64,000 bases of DNA. It comes from Komarekiella atlantica HA4396-MV6. GTDB lineage: Bacteria; Cyanobacteriota; Cyanobacteriia; Cyanobacteriales; Nostocaceae. Below are positions 39,739 to 46,934 of this stretch, piece by piece. Both the position numbers and the translations under genes were made by a program. The stretch is from the NCBI GenBank assembly GCA_019359395.1, contig JAHHHK010000028.1:34258-98257 (forward strand). The letters are read 5' to 3'. The notes beneath the pieces were generated by a model, which was not told the origin of the DNA, ran no database searches, and saw only the letters and a program-made list of their open reading frames with translations. Each line of letters begins with the position of its first letter. Position 1 is the first letter of the stretch.

Positions 39739-39972
39739 AATTACGTAAGTGTTGAGGGAAAGATTAGCTAAAGCACGTATAGCTTAAATGACTAATCAAA
39801 AGATTGGCGTCAGTGATTGCACTGCTACGTAAAAGGCGATCGCCTCTCATCCTCTAATCAACAAACCTTCTAGCTACTCGCATCAAACAAATCTGAAAAT
39901 ATTGTGACGTGGGTTAGTGAAAAGATGATGGAAAATTAGAAAGAGCAATTAATCCAAAAGTCAAATTCCTAC

Positions 39973-40266
39973 ATGGATATTGTTTATCGCCTACAAGGTG
40001 TTGAATTTGAATGGAATCAAAATAAAGCACAAAGCAACATCGAAAAACATAGTGTTACATTTGAAGAAGCTACAGAGGTATTCCTTGACCCTTTCTACCA
40101 AGTGGGTGATGCTACTGCTAATAATCAACAGCGTGATTTCATCTTGGGCTATTCTCTTTCTCAACGCTTATTACTCGTAGTTTATCTAGAACGTGGTAGT
40201 AAAACACGCATTATATCCGCTCGTCCAGCTACTCGCACAGAAAGAAAGCTATATGAACAAGCCTGA
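39973..40266 (+). CDS. brnT: BrnT-family toxin
   Basis: A 97-aa protein with the BrnT pattern: FEWNQNKAQSNIEKHSVTFEEATEVFLDP at the N-terminus and RIISARPATRTERKLYEQA at the C-terminus. BrnT is a RelE-fold ribonuclease that cuts RNA when freed from its antitoxin. The gene overlaps the following antitoxin gene by 14 bases, the usual arrangement. The reading frame is intact. Confidence 0.9.
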   Translation: MDIVYRLQGVEFEWNQNKAQSNIEKHSVTFEEATEVFLDPFYQVGDATANNQQRDFILGYSLSQRLLLVVYLERGSKTRIISARPATRTERKLYEQA

Positions 40267-40549
40267 TGAAAAACTCGAACTACATTTAAGACCTCGTGAT
40301 ACAGAAACAGTATCAATAAAGATACCAACAGATACATTGGAATCACTCAAAAAAGTCGCAGCTAATCGAGATATGTCACTTGAAGCACTACTCAAATTTT
40401 ACATTGGGCAGAATTTGCGGCAGGACTTAGCTAAATTATTCTCTGAGCGCGTGCTTGAATCAACCGCTCAAGTATTAGCACGGCATATTCAATCAGAAGA
40501 AGAAATTTTAACAATCATTCAAGAAATTCAAGCCGAAACAATTCTTTAG
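40253..40549 (+). CDS. Ribbon-helix-helix antitoxin partner of BrnT
   Basis: A 98-aa protein starting MNKPDEKLELHLRPRDTETVSIKIPTDTL; the SIKIPTDTLESLKKVAANRDMSLEALLKFYI segment is a CopG-like ribbon-helix-helix that binds DNA and represses the operon. The C-terminal helix (QVLARHIQSEEEILTIIQEIQAETIL) should cover the toxin. The start overlaps the brnT stop. It is a BrnA-position gene but differs from the classical BrnA sequence. Confidence 0.82.
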   Translation: MNKPDEKLELHLRPRDTETVSIKIPTDTLESLKKVAANRDMSLEALLKFYIGQNLRQDLAKLFSERVLESTAQVLARHIQSEEEILTIIQEIQAETIL

Positions 40550-40576
40550 TTAACTTACAGTAAAAAGCGATCGCAC

Positions 40577-40797
40577 TTACAAACTGTCAAATTCTTCTAC
40601 ACTTATGCCAGTTTGTCTTAAAATACTGCTAAGTGTACAATCGTGACTTCTCGATGACGAGGCACAATTGCAGTACGGGTTCCTTCATCGGTAGATTTGG
40701 CAAACTTTACGTGACTACCTTTTTGGCTAACTTCTTCAAAGCCTGCTGCCTCTAATCTACGCTTCACTTCACGATAAGGTAATGGTTTAAGCGACAC
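40577..40797 (-). pseudogene. hicA: HicA-type toxin with a frameshift
   Basis: From a GTG at 40797 the minus strand reads SLKPLPYREVKRRLEAAGFE and then QKGSHVKFAKSTDEGTRTAIVPRHREVTI, the dsRBD-like HicA core with its catalytic His. The expected tail TLSSILRQTGISVEEFDSL is present but one base out of frame after VTI, so the protein stops early at 40618 (59 aa instead of about 73). The start overlaps the hicB stop by 11 bases. It may be inactive, or this may be a sequencing slip. Confidence 0.8.
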
Positions 40798-41014
40798 CTA
40801 TTTCTACTTGAAGTGTCTTGATTTGAGGAATAATAGTAGCTACTGGTGATTCAAAATGCAGTGACAAAGCTTCCTCAAGATTAGCCAATGCCTCAGTTTC
40901 AGTCTCGCCTTGGCTAGCAATATCAATCTCTAAACACTGTGCCACAAACCAATTACCTTCTTGCCATACACTCGCACTAAAAGTTCTTTTCATAACTTTT
41001 TTAACTTTTGCCAT
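40787..41014 (-). CDS. hicB: HicB-type antitoxin
   Basis: A 75-aa protein with the partial RNase H-like HicB fold: TFSASVWQEGNWFVAQCLEIDIASQGETETEALANLEEALSLHF. HicB binds HicA and usually controls the operon. Here it is upstream of hicA, the reverse of the E. coli order but common for this HicB subtype without a separate DNA-binding domain. A later Met (40993) just before the fold may be the true start. Confidence 0.88.
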   Translation of the reverse strand: MAKVKKVMKRTFSASVWQEGNWFVAQCLEIDIASQGETETEALANLEEALSLHFESPVATIIPQIKTLQVEIGVA

Positions 41015-41096
41015 TATCTTTTGATTTTATTACATATGTGGAAGTTGAAATAATACGTACGCTACTATCAAGCAAAATTAAGTAACTAAAGTATAT

Positions 41097-41312
41097 ATGG
41101 CTGAAATTAACTTAGACGAGATTGAACTTAATGAACTATTGAAAATAGCAATTGTTGAGGTACTTCAAAAGCAAAAAGAGGTATTTTCTGATTTATTGAC
41201 AGAAATTATGGAAGATATAGCTTTAGAAAGAGCTATCAAGGAAGGTGAAAATACTGAAGCTGTCAGCCGCGAAGCTATTTTCAATTTTTTGGACACGAAA
41301 GGATGCACTTAG
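41097..41312 (+). CDS. Antitoxin-like protein of a RelE-type module
   Basis: A 71-aa acidic helical protein (AEINLDEIELNELLKIAIVEVLQKQKEVFSDLLTEIMEDIALERAIKEGE) of the kind found before cyanobacterial RelE/ParE toxins. It ends KGCT and overlaps the following toxin start by 10 bases. Intact, but its toxin is truncated. Confidence 0.75.
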   Translation: MAEINLDEIELNELLKIAIVEVLQKQKEVFSDLLTEIMEDIALERAIKEGENTEAVSREAIFNFLDTKGCT

Positions 41313-41437
41313 AGTTTACAAAAAGTTTTGAGAAAGATTTAAGGAATATTTGGGACGAAGCTTTGCTTCAAAGGATTAAGACGACTATTGAAGCTGCAAA
41401 CGCTTATTTGCTAAGATTTCCAGTGCGACAACATTGA
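41303..41437 (+). pseudogene. Truncated RelE-type toxin
   Basis: The frame from ATG 41303 reads MHLEFTKSFEKDLRNIWDEALLQRIKTTIEAANAY, the first half of a RelE toxin of the cytotoxic translational repressor family. After about 38 codons it runs into unrelated residues and stops at 41437 (44 aa instead of about 88). The catalytic C-terminal strands are gone. It is too short for most gene finders. Confidence 0.75.
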
Positions 41438-41459
41438 AACAGGGCAACTCTTCATCACC

Positions 41460-42455
41460 ATGCCAACATCTACAATTGACGGTAAAGACGCAGCAGCTAT
41501 CGAAGCCGCAAGAGTTGGGGTTGCTGTATGCGATCGCTCTCACTGGGGACGCATCAAAGTAGCAGGCGATGATCGCCTCAACTTCTTACATAATCAAAGT
41601 ACTAACAATTTCCAAATACTCAAGCCAGGACAAGGTTGTGATACTGTTTTCGTCACTTCCACAGCTAGGACAATTGATCTAGTAACCGCCTACGTTCGAG
41701 AAGATGCGGTAATTTTGCTAGTTTCACCTAACCGTCGCCAGTTTTTGATGGAATGGCTGGATAAATATATTTTCTTTGCCGATAAAGTGGAATTATCTGA
41801 TATTACGCAATACACCAACACTTTTAGTCTCATCGGCCCAGGAAGCGATGCTGTTATGGAAAAGTTGGGTATTAGTGAACTAATTGGGCAACCGTACGCT
41901 AATCACCAAGTATATACAATTCCTCCTGCCGAGGGTGTGCGAATCGCTGTGGGTAGTGGGTTAGCGGCTCCTGGATATACCTTTACTTTCCCCTATACTG
42001 ATAAAGCCACGGTATGGAACAAACTGTTAGAGGTGGGGGCGGTAGAGATGAGCGATCGCGCCTGGGATGCGTTGCGAATCTTAGAAGGACGCCCATCCCC
42101 CGATTCGGAATTGACTGATGATTACAACCCCTTGGAAGTTGGCTTGTGGCAGACTATTTCTTTTAACAAGGGTTGCTATATCGGCCAAGAAACCATCGCT
42201 AGGTTAAACACATACAAAGGTGTAAAACAACACCTTTGGGGTATCCACCTCAATGCCCCTGCTGAAGTTGGAAATGCGATCGCCGTTGGAGATGAAAAAG
42301 TTGGCAAACTTACCAGTTACACAGAAACTCCTGATGGTTACTTTGGACTGGGTTACATCCGCACCAAAGCCGGTGGCGTTGGCTTAAAAGTTCAAGTGGG
42401 AGAAACTGAGGGGGAAATAGTAGCAATCCCCTTTGTTTCTCACGAATACCCATAG
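41460..42455 (+). CDS. ygfZ: Folate-binding YgfZ/GcvT-like protein
   Basis: The 331-aa protein has the aminomethyltransferase fold and the YgfZ signature KGCYIGQET near residue 237 with its conserved Cys. YgfZ uses tetrahydrofolate and helps maintain or repair iron-sulfur clusters, for example in MiaB. The last part (GYIRTKAGGVGLKVQVGE) is the small beta-barrel domain. It sits directly after the broken toxin gene. Confidence 0.92.
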   Translation: MPTSTIDGKDAAAIEAARVGVAVCDRSHWGRIKVAGDDRLNFLHNQSTNNFQILKPGQGCDTVFVTSTARTIDLVTAYVREDAVILLVSPNRRQFLMEWLDKYIFFADKVELSDITQYTNTFSLIGPGSDAVMEKLGISELIGQPYANHQVYTIPPAEGVRIAVGSGLAAPGYTFTFPYTDKATVWNKLLEVGAVEMSDRAWDALRILEGRPSPDSELTDDYNPLEVGLWQTISFNKGCYIGQETIARLNTYKGVKQHLWGIHLNAPAEVGNAIAVGDEKVGKLTSYTETPDGYFGLGYIRTKAGGVGLKVQVGETEGEIVAIPFVSHEYP

Positions 42456-42461
42456 TTTGCA

Positions 42462-42500
42462 CAGTAAACGGTAAACAGTAAATAGTAAACGGTAAACGGT
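42462..42500. repeat. 7-bp tandem repeat, GTAAACG type
   Basis: About five 7-base units (GTAAACG, GTAAACA, GTAAATA, GTAAACG, GTAAACG) run directly after the ygfZ stop. They are in the opposite orientation to the longer array at 42637-42727, so the two can pair across 136 bases. Confidence 0.85.
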
Positions 42501-42636
42501 GATCAAGGTGTATGGTGGGGGATTTAAACCAGCCAGATAGCGCCTGCTACTAATCGGCTTTGGGTTATTAGTTTTCAGTCGAAAGTAAGCACCCCTTAGT
42601 GGTTCCCCTTAAACCCAATTGTCTTGACTAATAACT

Positions 42637-42727
42637 GTTTACCGTTTACTGATAACTGTTTACTGTTTACCGTTTACTGTTTACCGTTTACTGATAACTG
42701 TTTACTGTTTACCGTTTACTGTTTACT
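42637..42727. repeat. 7-bp tandem repeat, thirteen GTTTACY-type units
   Basis: The 91 bases are exactly thirteen 7-base units: mostly GTTTACC and GTTTACT, with GATAACT as the third and ninth units. The array invades the 3' end of the DUF5331 gene, supplying its last four codons and stop. Such short tandem repeats are known in heterocystous cyanobacteria. Confidence 0.9.
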
Positions 42728-43621
42728 GCAATCCCTTCCAGTGCCTTGGCAAAATTCATCTACCCACGAAGCTAGACTACGGGCACTAGTATTGAGTGAT
42801 AAATTGAGTTTTTTCTTAACGTCTTGTAGTTGTATATTTACATGTTTGCCATTGCGAGGAATCTCGGTGGTAATTGCTAGTGATGCTACTGAAGGGATCT
42901 GCCCAAGGGGTCGCACTGTGCTATTACCGGAACCCTCAGTAGCCAATGCTAAAGAGGGCATGGTTTTGGCTTTGCTGGGAACCTCAGTGGTAATTGTTAG
43001 GGATGTTGCTGAAGAGAGTCGCTCAAGTTGCGATCGCGCTTGTTTTTCACGTAGTAAAGCGGCTGGTGACTTGGCAGGAGGCTCAGGTGTAGTTTTAGTA
43101 GCAGTTGCGATCGCTGGTACAGGTTTGTGTGTGCGAGCCACTTCCGTAGTAACTGTAAACAATGGTATTAACTTGTGTGTATGTAGCAGATCTGAGGGCA
43201 GCTTTTGGGAGTCTAACGTCTTGGCAATAGGCTGAGGAGCTACCTTAGTAGCAGTTGCCACAAATGGCATAGCTTTGCTCTCCTCTAAACTTATATCCTC
43301 TGAAGATGTCCGCTCAACCTGATTTGCAGCCACAGAATGCTCTAATTTTATTAAACTTAACTCTTCATCGGGATTGAAGTTGAGGCCTAAAGCTGCAACT
43401 ATTTTATCAGGATTATTACTTAGCTCAGCGATAAAGGTAAGTAACTCATCAAACTGAGGCTCCAAAACAGACAACGTTGCCAAAATAAAACCAGATAAAG
43501 GACGCCGCACACCATCGTAAGTGCCCCAAATTCGCATTTTGACAAGCCAGGGGCAATTTTGTTCGTAGTAACTTAGCCATTTCTGTTTTAAGGATTGACG
43601 CAGCAGTTGGATGTTCATTGG
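42716..43621 (-). CDS. DUF5331-type protein with long low-complexity tail
   Basis: The N-terminal 75 residues (MNIQLLRQSLKQKWLSYYEQ, then VKMRIWGTYDGVRRPLSGFIL) match a conserved cyanobacterial domain, DUF5331. The remaining about 220 residues are Ala/Thr/Pro/Lys-rich with repeated ATATK / ITTEVP phrases, probably disordered. A GAGG ribosome site before 43621 decides this start over 43642. The stop codon and the last four residues come from the 7-bp repeat array. Function unknown. Confidence 0.8.
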   Translation of the reverse strand, partial: PMNIQLLRQSLKQKWLSYYEQNCPWLVKMRIWGTYDGVRRPLSGFILATLSVLEPQFDELLTFIAELSNNPDKIVAALGLNFNPDEELSLIKLEHSVAANQVERTSSEDISLEESKAMPFVATATKVAPQPIAKTLDSQKLPSDLLHTHKLIPLFTVTTEVARTHKPVPAIATATKTTPEPPAKSPAALLREKQARSQLERLSSATSLTITTEVPSKAKTMPSLALATEGSGNSTVRPLGQIPSVASLAITTEIPRNGKHVNIQLQDVKKKLNLSLNTSARSLASWVDEFCQGTGRDCSKQ

Positions 43622-43672
43622 ATGCCTCGCTTCAGTCAACAAGAGTGCAGACCTGTATGATTTTAATTAGGT

Positions 43673-44005
43673 TTATCCTTGTGGATGAAATCGATAATAA
43701 AGCATCTGTTTGACTCTTTTACCACTTCGTAAATGTTGTTCTACCAGTAAAGGTACTTCATTGGGTTGAACGCCGCTATACCAAACCATGTCGGGTAATG
43801 TCAGTACCATCGGGCCGTTACCGCATTGTCCCAAACAACTGCTAGCAGTTACCGTCACTTCCGGGACTGGTAAAGCCGCAAAAGCTTCTAATACCTTGGC
43901 TGCGCCTTGCTTTTTACAAGTGCGATTTTGGCACACCCGCACGCATTTAGGAGAAGAGGGTTGGTCTATTATGGGGAAGTTTGATGGTTGAGTTGTGTTT
44001 GTCAT
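43673..44005 (-). CDS. Thioredoxin-like [2Fe-2S] ferredoxin domain protein
   Basis: A 110-aa protein with the four cysteines of the thioredoxin-like ferredoxin fold: CVRVCQNRTC near residue 21 and CLGQCGNGP near residue 60. Such proteins hold a 2Fe-2S cluster like NuoE and shuttle electrons; the partner is unknown. I chose the Met at 44005; a longer frame to 44101 starts inside a repeat. The gene is downstream of a dispersed repeat. Confidence 0.85.
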   Translation of the reverse strand: MTNTTQPSNFPIIDQPSSPKCVRVCQNRTCKKQGAAKVLEAFAALPVPEVTVTASSCLGQCGNGPMVLTLPDMVWYSGVQPNEVPLLVEQHLRSGKRVKQMLYYRFHPQG

Positions 44006-44013
44006 TTTTGAAC

Positions 44014-44119
44014 GAACCGCAGAGGACGCAGCGAAAAGTTCTGTTCGCCTCCGGTCTCCGTCAGGAGAAGGAGGGTTAGCCCGACCTAGGAAACTTTTCA
44101 AGACAGAGGACGCAGAGGA
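44014..44119. repeat. Dispersed repeat related to the interior of the 7930 element
   Basis: The left part (GAACCGCAGAGGACGCAGCG, then AAAAGTT) and the right part (AAACTTTTCAAGACAGAGGA) match the interior of the element at 7930-8070, with a different, longer loop between. It lies directly upstream of the ferredoxin-like gene. Confidence 0.65.
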
Positions 44120-44188
44120 GGGGACAAAGAGAGCAGGAAAAGCTGGGGAGGCTGAGGGAGAATAATTAATAACTCTTGACTCTTGTAC

Positions 44189-44208
44189 AGACGCGATTAA
44201 TCGCGTCT
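44189..44208. repeat. REP-like palindrome
   Basis: AGACGCGATTAATCGCGTCT, a perfect 20-bp palindrome, preceded by TTGTAC. It lies 8 bases downstream of the cysK stop and can act as a transcription-end hairpin. More copies are listed below. Confidence 0.85.
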
Positions 44209-44215
44209 CTTTTGA

Positions 44216-45190
44216 CTAATCTACTGACAATCCTTTTGATGCAAGCCATTCGCGGTTAAATATCCGTGACTGATATCGGGAACCACTATCACATAAGATG
44301 GTAACGATGGTATGTCCTGGGCCCAATTGCTTAGCTAGGGCAACAGCTGCACCGACATTAATACCTGTGGAACCACCCATTAACAGCCCATCTTTTCGTA
44401 GTAGCTGGTAAACTACCCGCAATGCTTCTGTATCATCAATCTGGATGGCATCATCAGCAGGTGCGCCTTCCATATTGGCTGTAACACGACTGTTACCAAT
44501 GCCTTCAGTAATAGAACTTCCTTCGATGTTGATTTCACCAGTTTTGATATAGCTATAAAGTCCGCTACCCAGCGGATCGGCAACAATGCATTTAATCGCC
44601 GGATTTTGTTCTTTCAAGTACAACGCTACACCAGCAAAAGTACCGCCTGTACCAGTTGCAGCTACCCACCCATCAATTTTACCATCTGTCTGCGCCCAAA
44701 TTTCCGTCCCTGTGGTTTCGTAGTGGGCGCGGCGGTTGGCTAAATTATCAAACTGATTTGCCCAAATAGCATTTTCCAACTCAGCAGCTATTCTGCCAGA
44801 TAGCCTGACGTAGTTGTTGGGGTCTTTGTAAGGTACAGCAGGGACAGGACGAACTTCTGCCCCTAAGGCTGTCAGTGCGTCTATCTTTTCTTGTGATTGG
44901 GTATCAGGAATAATAATTAGGCATTTGTAGCCTTTGGCGTTGCAAATATGTGCTAGTCCAATGCCAGTATTACCAGCAGTTCCTTCTACGACAGTACCAC
45001 CAGGTTTGAGTAGACCTTTCTCTTCTGCATCTTTGATAATGTAAAGTGCGGCCCGGTCTTTGACAGAACCACCAGGATTTAGAAATTCTGCTTTACCAAG
45101 GATTTCGCAACCTGTTTCTTCGCTGAAGCTGTTTAAGCGAATCAGGGGCGTGTTGCCAATAGTGCCTACAAAGCCATTTTTGATATCCAT
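44216..45190 (-). CDS. cysK: Cysteine synthase A (O-acetylserine sulfhydrylase)
   Basis: The PLP enzyme makes cysteine from O-acetylserine and sulfide. The 324-aa protein has GGSVKDRAAL with the PLP lysine near residue 45, TAGNTGIGLA (phosphate loop asparagine) near 70 and GGTGGTF-like ATGTGGTFAG near 175. It is a stand-alone gene ending in a REP palindrome. Confidence 0.95.
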   Translation of the reverse strand: MDIKNGFVGTIGNTPLIRLNSFSEETGCEILGKAEFLNPGGSVKDRAALYIIKDAEEKGLLKPGGTVVEGTAGNTGIGLAHICNAKGYKCLIIIPDTQSQEKIDALTALGAEVRPVPAVPYKDPNNYVRLSGRIAAELENAIWANQFDNLANRRAHYETTGTEIWAQTDGKIDGWVAATGTGGTFAGVALYLKEQNPAIKCIVADPLGSGLYSYIKTGEINIEGSSITEGIGNSRVTANMEGAPADDAIQIDDTEALRVVYQLLRKDGLLMGGSTGINVGAAVALAKQLGPGHTIVTILCDSGSRYQSRIFNREWLASKGLSVD

Positions 45191-45640
45191 TTTGAATTTA
45201 CCTAACGTGAGTATCTATAAAAATTTTGGCTTATAGCGGTGGCATGATTTACAACTTCTTTGCCTAAAATCCTATGATGCCTCTTAAACAAGCTAGGCCT
45301 AGCGTTTCGTTAGAGAAGCCTCTGTCTGCTACACCAAAGGCGATCGCACAGAAGGCAACACCTATTTCTATTTTGAACACAAATGCGTAGCAGTTTGTTG
45401 TACAAAATTGCTACCACATCTTACTCAAAATAAACCCAGGCAATAGCGATTCAGCGCTGACAGTTGTCGGATTTTCTAAACATTCCTCTAGCACACCAAG
45501 ACGATAAGACTCGGCGATGCTTAGGGTCAATTAGCAAGCCTAGCTGTACTCCTGGCTCTCTCATATATTCCTCCATTTTCGCCTTTAAGGGTTGGAGATT
45601 AGGAAAATAAAAATAATCAAAGACGCGATTAATAGCGTCT
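45191..45640. other. Intergenic region between cysK and the RAYT gene
   Basis: The 450 bases hold a HIP1 octamer near 45341, a small palindrome (GCTAGGCCTAGC, 45292-45303) and one REP copy at 45621-45640 (AGACGCGATTAATAGCGTCT, one mismatch from perfect). The open frame seen at 45451-45897 is a shadow of the transposase gene in another frame. Confidence 0.55.
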
Positions 45641-46243
45641 CTACAAGGGGTAATGGGGTGGTTGTTCGCGATCGCGTTCCCAATTGATTGGGTTATTAAT
45701 AATATATTGTCTAATTTGATCGAGGGCAAATTCATTACGAATGATGTTGTCATAAAACCTTTCTTGCCATCCAAAACCTTGATAGATTTGATTAATTTCA
45801 AATGTACATCGTCCTTTATACCACCTAATAATTTTAGAAAGGGAATTTTTAGACAACATCGGGTTAAATAGCCCAGTAACCCCACCCCGTTCACCATCCC
45901 CCCTTGTAGAGACGCGATTCATCGCGTCTTCTTCTTGTGTTTGATTAATAATCAAAATCCCATGAATATGATTAGGCATGACGCAAAACGAATCTATCTG
46001 GCAATTAGAAAAATGATTAGGAATCTCGTACCACAATTTCTGAGCAATTTCTCCAATTGGTGATAACTGCATTTCACTCTGCACAACCTCACCAAAAAAG
46101 CATTTTTTACCGTCCGTGCAAATAGTAACGAAATATCCACCATCACTAGCATAATTCCACGCTGGCAAACGCGTTGAATCAATTCGATATTTACCTTTGT
46201 ATTTAGGTTTGTTATTTTTTGGTTGAGGATCGTAATAATTCAT
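45641..46243 (-). CDS. REP-associated tyrosine transposase (RAYT, TnpA_REP)
   Basis: The 200-aa Y1-transposase-like protein has FVTICTDGKKCFFG at the start, the HUH metal site in PNHIHGI (His92 and His94) and the nucleophile Tyr164 in ERFYDNIIRNE. RAYTs are domesticated IS200/IS605-type enzymes thought to spread REP palindromes. A REP copy (45910-45929) lies in frame inside the gene, encoding about EDAMNRVSTRGD (residues 105-116) between the HUH and Tyr parts. Further REPs lie just downstream and upstream, as expected for a RAYT and its substrates. The frame is intact. Confidence 0.92.
   Translation of the reverse strand: MNYYDPQPKNNKPKYKGKYRIDSTRLPAWNYASDGGYFVTICTDGKKCFFGEVVQSEMQLSPIGEIAQKLWYEIPNHFSNCQIDSFCVMPNHIHGILIINQTQEEDAMNRVSTRGDGERGGVTGLFNPMLSKNSLSKIIRWYKGRCTFEINQIYQGFGWQERFYDNIIRNEFALDQIRQYIINNPINWERDREQPPHYPL
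45910..45929. repeat. REP palindrome inside the RAYT coding sequence
   Basis: AGACGCGATTCATCGCGTCT sits in frame within the transposase gene, so the gene carries its own likely target. It is flanked by CCTTGTAG, as are several intergenic copies. Confidence 0.85.
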
Positions 46244-46346
46244 GTTTACATCTTTGATTTATACAAAAATTTATGCAATTATTGCTTTGCATTGATGTAA
46301 TTGCCAACCCAAAAAACTCGGAATTATTCTCACTATGTAAATATCG

Positions 46347-46414
46347 GATGAATCGCACGGTAAAGAAAGACGCGATGAATCGTACGGTAAAGAAAGACGC
46401 GATGAATCGCGTCT
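46347..46414. repeat. 27-bp direct repeat ending in a REP palindrome
   Basis: Two adjoining 27-bp units (GATGAATCGYACGGTAAAG, then AAAGACGC) at 46347-46373 and 46374-46400 lead into a full REP copy (46395-46414). The unit is REP half-sequence plus a GGTAAAG spacer, so it probably arose by slippage at a REP. Confidence 0.8.
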
Positions 46415-46458
46415 CTACAAGGGGCGATCGCAAAAATGATCGCATTCCCGTTCTGTTC

Positions 46459-46548
46459 ACAATTAATGATTGCAACACATCCTTTGGTAGAGACGTTGCA
46501 TTGCAACGTCTCTACATGGTTTATTTGTTACATTCTTTTTTCTGGTAT
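46459..46548. repeat. MITE-like element of about 100 bp (copy 2, reversed)
   Basis: The reverse complement aligns along about 90 bases with 34537-34638, including the central palindrome (46487-46515, arm GTAGAGACGTTGCA) and the flanking AAAAAAGAATGT and CAATCATTAATTG segments. The centre base differs (T/A), as expected for opposite orientation. Confidence 0.75.
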
Positions 46549-46807
46549 AAACCCTCTTTTGTTACTATGAGGAGAGACAAATATTATTCCTAGCCTGAGC
46601 CTTAGATCTCATTATGAATTAGGCGATCGCAAGTGAGTATTATCATTTAAATTCTTTTGTTGACAAGTGACGTAAAAATAGAGATTTTGGATTATTTTGT
46701 GCCAAAGGTAAACAAAATAGCGATAAATATAGCGTTTCTCGAATGCGTGTAATACGGTTCGGATAAGGTTTTTTGATAAAAATTATAAATGGCAAAAACG
46801 CCTTGTA

Positions 46808-46890
46808 GAGACGGCGATTTATCGCGTCTCTCTTATAGAGACGAGGATTTATCCCGTCTCTCGTGTAGAGACGGCAATTTATCGCGTCTC
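46808..46890. repeat. Three REP-like hairpins with exact 30-bp period
   Basis: Hairpins at 46808-46830, 46838-46860 and 46868-46890 share arms GAGACG/CGTCTC. The inner pairs differ: CGAT/ATCG in the first, GGAT/ATCC in the second (both sides changed), CAAT/ATCG in the third. Spacing is exactly 30 bp. They have no spacers of unique sequence, so this is not a CRISPR array. Confidence 0.85.
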
Positions 46891-46934
46891 TCTCTAATAT
46901 AGGTATATTTCAAAATTCAAATATGAGTTTTATA

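Noticed and set aside
42624..43235. 203-codon open frame starting with a repeated peptide
   Set aside because: The start is the 7-bp repeat array translated, and the rest is antisense to the DUF5331 gene.
45451..45897. 148-codon open frame overlapping the transposase gene
   Set aside because: It is an alternate frame of the RAYT gene and has no transposase motif of its own.
46273..46593. 106-codon frame with VKKDAMNR repeats
   Set aside because: The repeats are REP-derived DNA read by chance; no protein family fits.
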